DNA from: Chloroflexota bacterium
GTDB lineage: Bacteria > Chloroflexota > Anaerolineae > Anaerolineales > Villigracilaceae
Assembly: GCA_016234495.1 (NCBI GenBank)
Contig: JACRBI010000043.1
Coordinates: 124,001 to 188,000 of the forward strand
DNA: 64,000 nucleotides
Direction: 5' to 3'
The notes beneath the pieces are model-generated. The model saw nothing but the letters and a program-made list of their open reading frames with translations. It had not been told where the DNA came from and did no database searches. Shown here piece after piece: positions 15,841 to 24,664 of this stretch. A program made the position numbers and the translations under genes. Each line of letters begins with the position of its first letter. Within the stretch, counting starts at the first letter, position 1.

Positions 15841-18075
15841 ATATCTGCCGCGATTCACAACCGCGTTGGGGTTCCCTAGGTCCTTTTTTCGCGCGGGGAA
15901 AACCTGCACCGCGCAGGCTTTGAACTCGGGAATTTTCGCCTGCGGGTCAAGCGCATCGTTGGTCAGTAAATTCGCGGCGGCTTCGACGAAGTGGAAGGGG
16001 ATGAAGACTACGCCAACGGATGTCTTTTCGGTGACCGTGACTCGCAAAACAACTTCACCGCGTCTGGACTTAACTGTGACAGGGTCGCCGTTTCGAATGC
16101 CGTGAATCTCCGCGTCAGCCGGGTGGACTTCCACGCGGGCTTCGGGGTAGGCCTCATTCAAGGATGAGTTGCGCGTCATCGAACCGCCGTGCCAATGTTC
16201 GAGCACGCGGCCAGTGGTGAGGATGAACGGAAATTCATCGTCAACCGATTCCATCGCGGGGACGTAATCCAGCGGGTGAAACTTGCCCCGTCCGCGCGGG
16301 AAGGATTCTGTAAAAAGTGTCGGTGTGCCGGGGTGAGTCAGAGTCGGCACGGGGTAGATCAAGCCAAGTTTAACAATGCGCTCGTAAGTGATGCCGGCAT
16401 AATCTGGATTCACGCTGCCCATCTCGCGCAGAATCTCTTCGGGGTGAGAATACTTCCAGTACGCTGAATCAACTCCCAGTTTGGTTTCGATGCGCTGGGC
16501 TACATCGCAGATGATCTGCCAGTCCACGCGGGCTTGTCCGCGCGGGGCATGGGCGGCTCTCACTCTTTGCACGCGGCGGTCTGTGTTGGAGAAAGTCCCA
16601 TCTTTTTCGGCGAAGGGAGTGGCAGGCAGGAAGACATCCGCAAAGGCCGCGGACTCGGTCATGAAAATATCCTGCGCCACGAGGAACTCCAACTGCTCCA
16701 TGTGCTTGCGCGTCTCGTTGAGATTCGGCTCGGACATCATCGGGTTCTCGCCCATTATGTACAGCGCTCGAATTCCTCCTTCGTGGGCGTGACTTAAAAT
16801 TTCGGTGGTGGTAAGACCAAGTTTAAGACTCAGCCCGCCGGGTTCGATGTTCCAGGCCTTCTCCCATTTGGTGCGGTTGTCGGGATTGTCCACGCGCATG
16901 TAGCCGGGATAATGAAAAGGCATGCAACCCATGTCGCTCGCGCCTTGCACGTTGTTTTGTCCGCGCAGTGGATTCAGTCCCGTGCCTTCGCGCCCGATGT
17001 GCCCCGTAAGGAAAGCAAGGTTGATCAACGCCAGCGCGGACGCGGTTCCATGCGAAAGCTGCGAGATGCCCATGCCCCAATAAATGGCGGCTTTCTTCGC
17101 GGTGGCGTACATGCGCGCCGCCTTGCGAATATCCTCGGCAGGCACGCCTGAAATTTCCTCGGCATATTCGGGTGTGAATTTATCCAGCGACTCGATAAAG
17201 TCGTTGAAGCCTTCGGTGCGGTTCTGGATAAACTCGGGGTTGGTCAATCCCTCTTTGAGGATGACCTGCGCCATCGCAGAGAAGACAGGCACATTGGTGC
17301 CGGGCTTGAGCGGAAGCCACATCTCGGCAAAGTCCACCAGCTCGATTCTGCGCGGGTCAATGACGATCATCTTCGCGCCGTGTTGACGGACCGCCTCTTT
17401 CATCTGCAAAGCAATGATGGGATGATTCTCGCTGGTGTTGGAACCTGTGACAATGAACACGTCATTTTGAATCACCTGCGAGGCAGTGTTGCTCATGGCA
17501 GAAGAACCCGTCGCCTGTTGGAGCGCAACCACTGAACCCGCGTGGCACAGGCGCGTGCAGTGATCCACGTTATTGGTGCGGAAGATGGCGCGGTACATTT
17601 TTTGTAAAAGATAATTGTCTTCATTGGTGGCTTTGGCACAGGCATAGACCGCCATCGCGTCCGAGCCGTCACGTTTGTAAATGCGGACAAGGTTTTCGGC
17701 GGTGATGTTTAGTGCGGTGTCCCAATCGGTTTCGACCCAATCCCAGGGAGTTGAGGGATTAGTGATTAGATAATTAGGAATTAGGGAGTTCCTGCCTAAT
17801 TCGGGCGCGTCTTTCCTATTTCCTAATCCCTGATTACCTATTTCCTTATTACCTTCCAGTAAATATCGCCTCACCATCGGCGTGGTCACCCGTTTGGGAT
17901 GATAGACATAGTCATAGCCGAAGCGTCCCTTCACGCATAAATTTCCGTGGTTGACGGGCGAGTCAAACGGCGAGGTCACTTTGAAGATATGCTCATCTTT
18001 AACATGTAACTGTAAATTACATCCCACTCCGCAATACGGGCAGGTTGTAGTGACAATTCGGTCTGGTTTGATCAT
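15838..18075 (-). CDS. fdhA: Formate dehydrogenase catalytic subunit (Cys form)
   Basis: 745 residues, molybdopterin oxidoreductase family. An N-terminal [4Fe-4S] site is formed by C12, C15, C19 and C47. The residue equivalent to Sec140 of E. coli FdhF is C177, followed by H178 (HCTRLCHAGS), so this is a cysteine enzyme. Later motifs: GSNTSENHP, NPLRGQNNVQGASDMG, GENPMMSEP and TGRVLEHWHGGSMTR. Oxidises formate, or reduces CO2, at a Mo/W-bisMGD centre. Residues about 72-107 look like an inserted repeat. It is last in the operon nuoEF, DUF4173, hoxU-like, EamA, fdhA, which together make a soluble NAD-linked complex. Confidence 0.93.
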   Translation of the reverse strand: MIKPDRIVTTTCPYCGVGCNLQLHVKDEHIFKVTSPFDSPVNHGNLCVKGRFGYDYVYHPKRVTTPMVRRYLLEGNKEIGNQGLGNRKDAPELGRNSLIPNYLITNPSTPWDWVETDWDTALNITAENLVRIYKRDGSDAMAVYACAKATNEDNYLLQKMYRAIFRTNNVDHCTRLCHAGSVVALQQATGSSAMSNTASQVIQNDVFIVTGSNTSENHPIIALQMKEAVRQHGAKMIVIDPRRIELVDFAEMWLPLKPGTNVPVFSAMAQVILKEGLTNPEFIQNRTEGFNDFIESLDKFTPEYAEEISGVPAEDIRKAARMYATAKKAAIYWGMGISQLSHGTASALALINLAFLTGHIGREGTGLNPLRGQNNVQGASDMGCMPFHYPGYMRVDNPDNRTKWEKAWNIEPGGLSLKLGLTTTEILSHAHEGGIRALYIMGENPMMSEPNLNETRKHMEQLEFLVAQDIFMTESAAFADVFLPATPFAEKDGTFSNTDRRVQRVRAAHAPRGQARVDWQIICDVAQRIETKLGVDSAYWKYSHPEEILREMGSVNPDYAGITYERIVKLGLIYPVPTLTHPGTPTLFTESFPRGRGKFHPLDYVPAMESVDDEFPFILTTGRVLEHWHGGSMTRNSSLNEAYPEARVEVHPADAEIHGIRNGDPVTVKSRRGEVVLRVTVTEKTSVGVVFIPFHFVEAAANLLTNDALDPQAKIPEFKACAVQVFPARKKDLGNPNAVVNRGRY
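17757..17860. repeat. In-frame AATTAGG-type palindromic repeat inside fdhA
   Basis: Words TAATTAGGAATTAGGGA on one side and TTTCCTAATCCCTGATTACC on the other form an imperfect hairpin. They encode about 35 extra residues (NQGLGNRKDAP...IPNYLITNP) between VTTPMVRR and WDWVETDWD, which are adjacent in ordinary family members. Confidence 0.75.
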
Positions 18076-18089
18076 GGAACTCCTTTGGC

Positions 18090-18161
18090 TGAAAGCTGCA
18101 GGTTGCAGGTCAAAAGCCGAACCTTCAACCTTTAAACCTTCCGACCTTCAAACCTTTCAAC
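18090..18161. repeat. Low-complexity ACCTTCAAACCTT repeat between EamA gene and fdhA
   Basis: Tandem-like words GCAGGTTGCAGGTC and CAACCTTTAAACCTTCCGACC fill the 86-bp gap. The same word family appears inside the 3' end of nuoEF at 21480-21625. Confidence 0.6.
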
Positions 18162-18995
18162 TTATATCGTAATTAAAACAATCGCGATCAACGCCAGCGC
18201 AATGCCAAGCATTTGTACCCGCGAAATTCTTTCCTTCAAAACAAACCATGCCAGCACCACGGTCGAGCCGGGGTAGAGCGAGCCAAGTACCGCGGCCACA
18301 TCCATGCGCCCGGTCTGAGCCGAGAGGACATAAAAGGCGTTGCCTGCCGTATCCATCACACTGCTCATCAAGATCGCAAAAAGACTCTCCCGCTTGGGGA
18401 ACCAGTCCTGCCTTGTGATAATCGAATACAGCAACAGGCTTGAGATGGAAACAATTCGCACAGCCACCAGCGGCCAGAGGATCGATTCACTGCTGGCATA
18501 ATGGATAAAGATGAAAAATCCGCCAAAAGCCAGACCGGCAATCACCGGGAGAATCAGCGAACGCAGGTCAGACCTCAACCCAACTCCGCCAGAGACCAGC
18601 CACACCGCAACAAGCGCGAGCGCAAAGCCGATGATCGTCAGCCAGCCGACCAGCCCATCGGTAATAAACCCGACCATCACCGGCAGAGAGGCTGTCACCA
18701 AAGCAGAGACCGGAGCCGCAATGCTCATCTGTCCCGATGCAAGGGCGCGGTACAACAGGGTCAGGCCGACGCCGCCGCAGATGCCTGCCAGCCCGCCGAG
18801 AATCCAATCTTGAAATTGAGGAACGGGTTCGCCGAAGAATAACGCCAGAGCAAGCAATAAAAACAAACTGATCACATGCGCCACGATCACCACGCCATAC
18901 GGGTTCGAGCGCTTGACCGCCATGCCGCCGCTAAAATCGCCCGCGCCCCATGTGAGCGCTGAAATCAACCCATAAACTACAGATGTAAACGGCAT
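18162..18995 (-). CDS. EamA-family (DMT) transporter
   Basis: 277 residues, ten predicted transmembrane helices in two EamA repeats, starting [24 protein letters not shown]. The ATG overlaps the stop of the HoxU-like gene by one base (TAATG), so it is translated with the formate dehydrogenase subunits. DMT family members export amino acids, nucleotide sugars or other metabolites; the substrate cannot be read from sequence. Its position inside the fdh operon is unusual. Confidence 0.88.
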   Translation of the reverse strand: MPFTSVVYGLISALTWGAGDFSGGMAVKRSNPYGVVIVAHVISLFLLLALALFFGEPVPQFQDWILGGLAGICGGVGLTLLYRALASGQMSIAAPVSALVTASLPVMVGFITDGLVGWLTIIGFALALVAVWLVSGGVGLRSDLRSLILPVIAGLAFGGFFIFIHYASSESILWPLVAVRIVSISSLLLYSIITRQDWFPKRESLFAILMSSVMDTAGNAFYVLSAQTGRMDVAAVLGSLYPGSTVVLAWFVLKERISRVQMLGIALALIAIVLITI

Positions 18996-19687
18996 TATTT
19001 TCTCTTCTTACGCCCGCTGTTCAACACGGAAATTTCCTGCGCCGACATACCCTGTTCCAGCAAAAATTCACGCTTCGGTTTCAGCGCGCCAGTCGGGCAA
19101 ACCGCAACGCATTGTCCGCAAAGCACGCAGCTTGTTTCGGGAATCTTTTTATCAAAGAACGTGCCGATCTGTGTTTCAAATCCGCGGCCATCGAAGTTGA
19201 TCGCAAAAGTATATTGCGCATCCTCCGCGCAGACCTGCACACAACGCCAGCACAACAGGCACTTCGAATAATCGCGCACATACATCGGGTTGTCATCCTT
19301 CACCTGCGACTCCCTGCGCTGGGCATCGGGAAAGCGGCTGGATGACGCACCGTACTCGTACATCATGTGCTGGATCTCGGTCGACTCAGACAAATCCATC
19401 GTGGAAGCAAGCATCTCCAAAATGGTTCGGCGCGCGCGGATGACTTTCTCGCTTCGCGTCTGGACCTTCATGCCTGCTCCTGCCCTGACGATGCAGCTCG
19501 GCTGGAGCACCCTCTGCCCCTCCACCTCGACGACGCAGATTCGGCACAGGGCATTGGCTGTGGTCGCCTCGTGGAAGCAGATGGTGGGGATGTCGATTCC
19601 ATTCTCACGGGCGACATCGAGAAGAATGGCGCCCTGTTCGGCTTCAACTTGCTGCCCATCAATAGTCAAAATAATTTGATTTGTCAT
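18995..19687 (-). CDS. HoxU/NuoG-N-type iron-sulfur subunit of NAD-linked formate dehydrogenase
   Basis: 230 residues. An N-terminal [2Fe-2S] domain has C37, C48, C51 and C65; a His-Cys [4Fe-4S] linker domain spans about 80-120; two ferredoxin-type clusters use C143/146/149/153 and C187/190/193/197 ([11 protein letters not shown] and [12 protein letters not shown]). It should wire electrons between the molybdenum subunit and the NuoEF flavin. Starts 3 bp after the DUF4173 gene and overlaps the EamA gene, in the middle of the operon. Confidence 0.92.
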   Translation of the reverse strand: MTNQIILTIDGQQVEAEQGAILLDVARENGIDIPTICFHEATTANALCRICVVEVEGQRVLQPSCIVRAGAGMKVQTRSEKVIRARRTILEMLASTMDLSESTEIQHMMYEYGASSSRFPDAQRRESQVKDDNPMYVRDYSKCLLCWRCVQVCAEDAQYTFAINFDGRGFETQIGTFFDKKIPETSCVLCGQCVAVCPTGALKPKREFLLEQGMSAQEISVLNSGRKKRK

Positions 19688-19690
19688 TTA

Positions 19691-21424
19691 TCATTCCTCA
19701 TAACTACTGGCGCGGTACTGGCAGTCATAAAGAGAGCCGTCAGGCGCTTTTATCCGAATCGGCCATCCATTCAGTCTGATTACATATCCAGCCAAATAAG
19801 GCCGAATTTTTGCCAATACCTGATGAGCCTGCCAGCGCGACAAGTTGAAGGATCGCCAATCATAGGGAAATGTAGATGGAGAATCTTCGAAATATTTATA
19901 GCAAGCGAGAATTGCGCCCACCCCCTCGCGAGTTTCCTCCGGCAGTGAAGGCGAGAGAAACTCTTCCACCAGAGCAGGAATGGCGTCTGTGGATAACGAT
20001 GACAAGTGGGGAACATTCAAATTCTTTCCATGCCATGCGCGAAAAATATTATGTTTTACAATCGCTGCATCTAGGTTAAAAAGGGCAAGTGACACGGCAA
20101 AGCCAAACGATGCCAATACAATCGCAAACGCAAAGTGCTTTTCAAGACGAGCCATCTCAAGAATCGCCACTGCAATAAACAATAAAACCAACCAGATGAG
20201 GAGGATACGAGGGTAGAGGCGCAAGCGCGAGAAACCATGCCAGTCAATTGCCATAGATATTCGCTGATATGCCGAAGCCAAAATAATCAACACAAGCGCT
20301 ACAAGCAGGATGTTGAGTCCCGTGTAGATTCTCTTTTGCAATTCACTTTCCCGCCGGGTAAGGCCGCTCAAACTCAGTATTAAAGCAAGGCTGATGAAAG
20401 CCACCGTCACTAATTCATTGAAGCCGCGCCGCGCGTATTGAGAATAGGTATACCCGGCAACGCCTATATTTATTTCTCCGCCGAATAAATATTGAAACTG
20501 CACCAAAACAAACGCGGCAAAGAGAATGGAAACGCTCGCAAGAATGACTGTGCTCTCTGTGAAACCCACAAAAGGTTTAATTAACGGATTGACCATCCCA
20601 GTCGCTTTTCCATCATCACTCCGCATAGCGCTGTGCAGGATAGTGCCTGCAAACAAATAAGAAAAGCCAAGAATCAGGATAAAACGCTGAATATTCTCGT
20701 TGATTTTTTCAGCGGTAAACTCTTCAAAGAATTTATCTAATTTCTGATTGAAAACCAAATCAGCCGAGGCTAGTATTGAGCCTAGGCAAAAAACGATCGG
20801 CAAGGCAATAATTAATCCCCGCAGAACTCCCCATACAGGGGATTTTTTTATGTCAACACCCCGTTCCAATTGCTCCCTTTTTACCTGACGGATAAATCCC
20901 AAAGGCCGGGCAAACATGTCCCCAAAGAATTGAAAGAATTTATTAAAATAATTCGAAAGCCCGTAGAAATACCAACGACCGCCCAAATAAGTTACTGAAA
21001 ACAATCCGATTGAGAATAACGAAAAAGCATAAGCGAGGAAGATCGTCAGGGGTTCCTGACGTAAAAAAGCAACAGTAATAAAAAACACGAACAGGATGAT
21101 TAAAACCAAGCTCGTTAACGCAGGTTTATAACCATCAGAAATCAACACATATAATCCGCCAATTAAACATAGCATTAAGAAAATTGCATAGTTGATTCCA
21201 GAAAGTTGATCCCAAAACAGGTAATCAAACAAGATGCCTAGTGCAATGGCAACAAGGCCAAGGCGAAGAGGGGTAATTCGTATTTTTTCCATAACCGCCT
21301 TTCCTTCTGGCGGGCTAACTGCCTCCTGTTTTATAACTAATGGCGACACAGAAGACTCTTCCTGAATGGGTTTTTTAGTCGCCTTTGACTTGCTCTTTAT
21401 GGTTGTACTTTTTTTTGGAGTCAT
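19691..21424 (-). CDS. DUF4173 (DUF4153-like) polytopic membrane protein
   Basis: 577 residues. A basic, Lys/Thr-rich cytoplasmic N-terminus of about 45 residues precedes roughly 12 transmembrane helices. The family signature YLFGGE...[14 protein letters not shown] lies near 320-345, and a soluble C-terminal tail of about 120 residues follows. Function is unknown for the family. It begins inside the last codons of nuoEF (4-bp ATGA overlap) and ends 3 bp before the HoxU-like gene, so it is an integral part of the formate dehydrogenase operon. Confidence 0.85.
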   Translation of the reverse strand: MTPKKSTTIKSKSKATKKPIQEESSVSPLVIKQEAVSPPEGKAVMEKIRITPLRLGLVAIALGILFDYLFWDQLSGINYAIFLMLCLIGGLYVLISDGYKPALTSLVLIILFVFFITVAFLRQEPLTIFLAYAFSLFSIGLFSVTYLGGRWYFYGLSNYFNKFFQFFGDMFARPLGFIRQVKREQLERGVDIKKSPVWGVLRGLIIALPIVFCLGSILASADLVFNQKLDKFFEEFTAEKINENIQRFILILGFSYLFAGTILHSAMRSDDGKATGMVNPLIKPFVGFTESTVILASVSILFAAFVLVQFQYLFGGEINIGVAGYTYSQYARRGFNELVTVAFISLALILSLSGLTRRESELQKRIYTGLNILLVALVLIILASAYQRISMAIDWHGFSRLRLYPRILLIWLVLLFIAVAILEMARLEKHFAFAIVLASFGFAVSLALFNLDAAIVKHNIFRAWHGKNLNVPHLSSLSTDAIPALVEEFLSPSLPEETREGVGAILACYKYFEDSPSTFPYDWRSFNLSRWQAHQVLAKIRPYLAGYVIRLNGWPIRIKAPDGSLYDCQYRASSYEE

Positions 21425-23274
21425 CTTGCACCCTTTTTTACATCTTTATTTTTAGGCTTAATGCTGGAAGTCCCAACAGGCCTCTTCCTCGTCTTTGACA
21501 CCTTCGAAACTTTAGGCACCTTTGAGACTTTTGTCGCCTTCAAACTTTTCACCTTTGACTTTTTACCTTCAACCTTCAACTTGCGACCTTCATCCTTCAT
21601 CTTTGTGCCTTCATCCTTGAAAAGCTCCGGCCACAACTTCATCGCGGATAAAACCGCGCTCGCCGCAGTCTGCCCGAGGCCGCACAAGCTGGCGTCCGTC
21701 ATTGTCCAGCCGACATCCTGCAAGCGGATAAAGTCATCAGCCAACGCGCCCCCATTAGCTACGCGATCCAGAATTTCCGTTTGGCGCTGTGTCCCAAGTT
21801 GACAGGGATAGCACTTGCCGCAGGATTCGTGCGCGAAGAACCTGCCCAGCCGTTTCAAAACATCACGCAGATCGCGGGATTCGTTGAAGACCATCACCAC
21901 GCCGGAGCCGAGCGGCAGTCCGGCAGCACGCAAGTCTTCAAAGGTTAATTTCACGTCCAAATGGTCGGAGGTTGCAAATGCCCCTGCCGCCCCGCCAAAC
22001 AAAACCGCCTTGAGCGGCTTCCTGCCCTCAACTCCGCCGGCCATTTTCAGCAGTTCGCGCAATGTCACACCAAATGGGACTTCATACACTCCAGGCTTTT
22101 TTACATCGCCTGAAACACAAAACAGTTTCGAGCCCGGGGATTTTTCCGTGCCAATGCTGCGATATTCGGCAAAGCCTTTTGAAATAATGAGCGGCACGTT
22201 GCAAAGTGTTTCGACATTATTGATTACGGTCGGCTTGTCGAATAAACCGTTGGTTGTCGGGAAAGGCGGCTTGACACGCGGAAATCCGCGCTTGCCTTCG
22301 ATCGATTCAAACAACGCGGTCTCCTCGCCGCAGATATAAGCGCCTGCGCCGACACGAATTTCAATATCAAATTTTGCGCCGAGATAACCAGCGGCGCGCG
22401 CTTCGGTCAGCGCATTTTCCAAAACTGGGACAATGTATGGATATTCCCCGCGGATATAAATGTAGCCTTTCGTCGCGCCAATGGCATACGCTGCAATGCA
22501 CATGCCTTCAATGATCCGATGCGGGTCGTCGAGCAGCAGGACCCTGTCTTTGAAAGTTCCCGGCTCGGATTCATCTGCATTGCAAATGACATATTTTTGG
22601 TCGGCAGTTGCGTTCGCTGCGCCTTCCCATTTGACTCCGGTTGGGAACGCCGCACCGCCGCGTCCGACCAGCCCGCTGGCTTTGATTTCTGCGGTCACAT
22701 CCGCAGGATTCATGGTCAGCGCTTTTTTATACGCGGAGTAGTCGCCGTACTTCGCGAGAGTGGTTGTTTTCTTGCCGCAATTTTTGGTCAACTCGCGGAG
22801 TTGACCGTAGACCATGGATCGTGGACGGTCTGTGTGAATTTTTCCATTCCCAACCTTCCATCGTCCATTGTCCGCAGTCCAGACGGCTGGGGCCTGCTCG
22901 CACAACCCCAGGCATGGACTCTGCTCGATGGTGAGAGTCAGGTCAAGGGTCGCCTGACCCGCTTCCACATCATGGCGTTGGCAGAGCCGCTTCAGGAGTC
23001 CATCCGCACCTTTGAGCGCGCAAGCCTGGTCGGTGCAAACGCGGATGATTTTTTTTCCGACGGGTTCATTGTAAAACAGTGAATAGAATTCGATGACGCC
23101 ATGCACATCGGCAAGCGGCACACGCAATGACTTTGCGACTTCGGCGGCGGCCTCCTGCGGAAGCCAGCCATAAATATTTTGCGCGGCGTGAAGCGCGGGC
23201 AGCAATCCTGAACGGCCAAGTGGAATATATTTTTGAAGTTCTGTTTGCAGCGGGGTGAGGTCAATTTCAGACAT
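21421..23274 (-). CDS. Fused NuoE-NuoF (HoxF-like) NADH-binding flavoprotein
   Basis: 617 residues. A NuoE thioredoxin-like part (1 to about 165) carries the [2Fe-2S] ligands C80, C85, C121 and C125. The NuoF part has [13 protein letters not shown] (204-216) for NAD(H), the FMN site ([17 protein letters not shown], 228-243) and the [4Fe-4S] ligands C485, C488, C491 and C531. Transfers electrons between formate dehydrogenase and NAD+. Residues about 132-158 and the Lys-rich tail from 551 look like inserted repeats. It is the first gene of the operon, downstream of corA. Confidence 0.93.
   Translation of the reverse strand: MSEIDLTPLQTELQKYIPLGRSGLLPALHAAQNIYGWLPQEAAAEVAKSLRVPLADVHGVIEFYSLFYNEPVGKKIIRVCTDQACALKGADGLLKRLCQRHDVEAGQATLDLTLTIEQSPCLGLCEQAPAVWTADNGRWKVGNGKIHTDRPRSMVYGQLRELTKNCGKKTTTLAKYGDYSAYKKALTMNPADVTAEIKASGLVGRGGAAFPTGVKWEGAANATADQKYVICNADESEPGTFKDRVLLLDDPHRIIEGMCIAAYAIGATKGYIYIRGEYPYIVPVLENALTEARAAGYLGAKFDIEIRVGAGAYICGEETALFESIEGKRGFPRVKPPFPTTNGLFDKPTVINNVETLCNVPLIISKGFAEYRSIGTEKSPGSKLFCVSGDVKKPGVYEVPFGVTLRELLKMAGGVEGRKPLKAVLFGGAAGAFATSDHLDVKLTFEDLRAAGLPLGSGVVMVFNESRDLRDVLKRLGRFFAHESCGKCYPCQLGTQRQTEILDRVANGGALADDFIRLQDVGWTMTDASLCGLGQTAASAVLSAMKLWPELFKDEGTKMKDEGRKLKVEGKKSKVKSLKATKVSKVPKVSKVSKTRKRPVGTSSIKPKNKDVKKGAR
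21480..21625. repeat. Low-complexity repeat encoding the Lys-rich tail of NuoEF
   Basis: Runs of CCTTCAACCTTCAACTTG and CCTTCATCCTTCATC words code on the minus strand for the [11 protein letters not shown] / [13 protein letters not shown] tail (residues 551-598), which is absent from ordinary NuoF proteins. Confidence 0.65.
22800..22877. repeat. In-frame GGACNATGGAC-type repeat inside nuoEF
   Basis: ACCATGGATCGTGGACGGTC at one end and CCATCGTCCATTGTCCGC at the other make an imperfect palindrome. It encodes residues about 132-158 at the NuoE/NuoF junction. Confidence 0.65.
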
Positions 23275-23343
23275 GAATACTCCAGTAAACCGAGTATAGA
23301 CTGAAACGAATCAACACGCAAGCGAAGCGTGCTCCCCTCTATA

Positions 23344-24273
23344 TTAAAACCAATCCTGCTTGTAGAAAATATATGCGGCAAGCGCGGCAAACCCGACCGA
23401 GATCGCGATGATGATCAGGAATCCGTAAGGGTTGGATTCTGAAAGCGGCAGCGGGACGTTCATGCCAAAGAAAGCGCCGACCGTGCCCGGCAGCGAGATG
23501 ATGATGGTGAGCGCGGCCAGCACTTTCATGACTCCATTGAGATTGTTGGAGATGATCGAAGCAAAGGCGTCCATCATGCCTGAGAGAATTTCGGTGGCGA
23601 TGCTGGTCATCTGGATGGCCTGCTGATTTTCGGTGAGCACATCTTCGAGCAGGTCCTGGTCTTCTTCATAATAATTAAACAACTGGGTCTTTTGCACCCG
23701 TTCCATCATCACTTCGTTTGAGCGCAACGCAGTCGAAAAATAAGTGAGGCATTTTTGATACTTGAGAAGTTCCAGCACTTCACGGTTGCGGGTGGATTTT
23801 TGGAGTTGGTCTTCGACCAACTCTGTGGCGCGGTTGATCTCGCGTAACAAATAAAGATAGCGCGTTGAGGTTTCAAGGAAGATATAAAGCGCAAGGCGGT
23901 AGCGCTTGCCGGTTTTGAGCAGGCGATATTTTCCATTCGTTAATGTCTTGAGGATGTCGCTTTCGTAACGGCAGACGGTGATTACTTTGTTGGCGAGGAT
24001 CATGATTCCAAGCGGAACCGTGTTGTAGGGAATATCGCTTTCAGGCTGGTAAATAGGAATTCGAAGCAGGAGGAAGGTGTATTCTTCATCGCGCTCCATG
24101 CGGGGCATTTCATCCTGGTCGAGGGAATAATTGATATAGTCCATGTCCATGCCCCAACTGACAAGTTTTTCACTCTCCTCCGGGGTTGGGTCAACCACAT
24201 TGACCCAGGACCCGTTGACGATCGTTTCGAGCTTTATCAGCCCCTGTTCATAGTTTTTGTAAATACTCAGCAT
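23344..24273 (-). CDS. corA: CorA-family magnesium/divalent cation channel
   Basis: 309 residues. A large alpha/beta N-terminal cytoplasmic domain leads through a long helix to two C-terminal transmembrane helices; the selectivity motif GMN is at 270-272 at the end of the first, and the second ends in a basic KQDWF tail. CorA imports Mg2+ (some members Co2+, Ni2+ or Zn2+). Start ATG has the strong Shine-Dalgarno AAGGAGG. The gene lies behind a leader ORF, terminator and anti-Shine-Dalgarno described separately. Confidence 0.93.
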   Translation of the reverse strand: MLSIYKNYEQGLIKLETIVNGSWVNVVDPTPEESEKLVSWGMDMDYINYSLDQDEMPRMERDEEYTFLLLRIPIYQPESDIPYNTVPLGIMILANKVITVCRYESDILKTLTNGKYRLLKTGKRYRLALYIFLETSTRYLYLLREINRATELVEDQLQKSTRNREVLELLKYQKCLTYFSTALRSNEVMMERVQKTQLFNYYEEDQDLLEDVLTENQQAIQMTSIATEILSGMMDAFASIISNNLNGVMKVLAALTIIISLPGTVGAFFGMNVPLPLSESNPYGFLIIIAISVGFAALAAYIFYKQDWF

Positions 24274-24277
24274 GAAT

Positions 24278-24342
24278 GCCTCCTTGATATAAAAAAAACA
24301 CCTTGGGATATTCTCCGAAGGCGGCGGTTTTAATCAAGGAGC
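24278..24342 (-). promoter_or_regulatory. Attenuator and Shine-Dalgarno-sequestering structure in the corA leader
   Basis: Read on the minus strand. CCTTCGG (24321-24315) pairs with CCCAAGG (24307-24301; one C-C mismatch) and is followed by T8 (24298-24291): an intrinsic terminator. CTCCTTGAT (24341-24333) pairs perfectly with ATCAAGGAG (24288-24280), which contains the corA Shine-Dalgarno. TTCGGAGAA (24319-24311), part of the terminator, is also perfectly complementary to TTCTCCGAA (24434-24426) inside the leader ORF, giving a mutually exclusive antiterminator. Confidence 0.7.
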
Positions 24343-24353
24343 ATTTGGTCAGT

Positions 24354-24488
24354 TCATTCCCCGTGCAGCCTAAAAAGACAGTGACGCGCGGGAATATAGT
24401 TGACTTGCACCTGTGAGAATCGCATTTCGGAGAAATTAAAACGGGATATTACTGGGCGGGATAAATGGTCATCCGCATCCACGGCCAT
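24354..24488 (-). CDS. Leader ORF upstream of corA
   Basis: 44 codons from ATG 24488, or 42 from the GTG at 24482, which is the better start because AAAGGAGG lies 8 nt before it. The product begins with an acidic patch DADD and continues HLSRPVISRFNFSEMRF, ending RLHGE. Codons 19-21 (TTC TCC GAA) form one arm of the antiterminator. It ends 13 nt before the anti-Shine-Dalgarno arm of corA. It is too short for a domain and is best explained as a regulatory leader peptide. Confidence 0.65.
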   Translation of the reverse strand: MAVDADDHLSRPVISRFNFSEMRFSQVQVNYIPARHCLFRLHGE

Positions 24489-24581
24489 CACCTCCTTTTG
24501 GGGTTGAGATTGAATAACGATCATACTGCTTGAGTTTATACTCCCGCCAAATGGTATTCGTCAAGAGGGGAAATAAAACCT

Positions 24582-24657
24582 TGTCCACTAATCTGCGCGA
24601 ATTCCCGCGAACTTTTTAAACAATTCGCGCAGGTTAGCGTAAATTCGCGGACTTGGT
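24582..24657. repeat. Palindromic repeat (CTAATCTGCGCGAATT family)
   Basis: CTAATCTGCGCGAATT and AATTCGCGCAGGTTAG pair over 16 bp with one G-T, with further partial arms (GTCC.., GCGGAC). Lies directly beyond the cysteine desulfurase stop. Related to elements at 5470-5526 and 61205-61260. Confidence 0.65.
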
Positions 24658-24664
24658 TTTAGCT

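Noticed and set aside
15838-18075. Selenocysteine formate dehydrogenase
   Set aside because: No in-frame TGA; the site is C177 encoded by a cysteine codon.
24273-24540. Mg2+ M-box (ykoK) riboswitch upstream of corA
   Set aside because: The conserved M-box core is not present; the region is explained by a leader ORF with attenuator.
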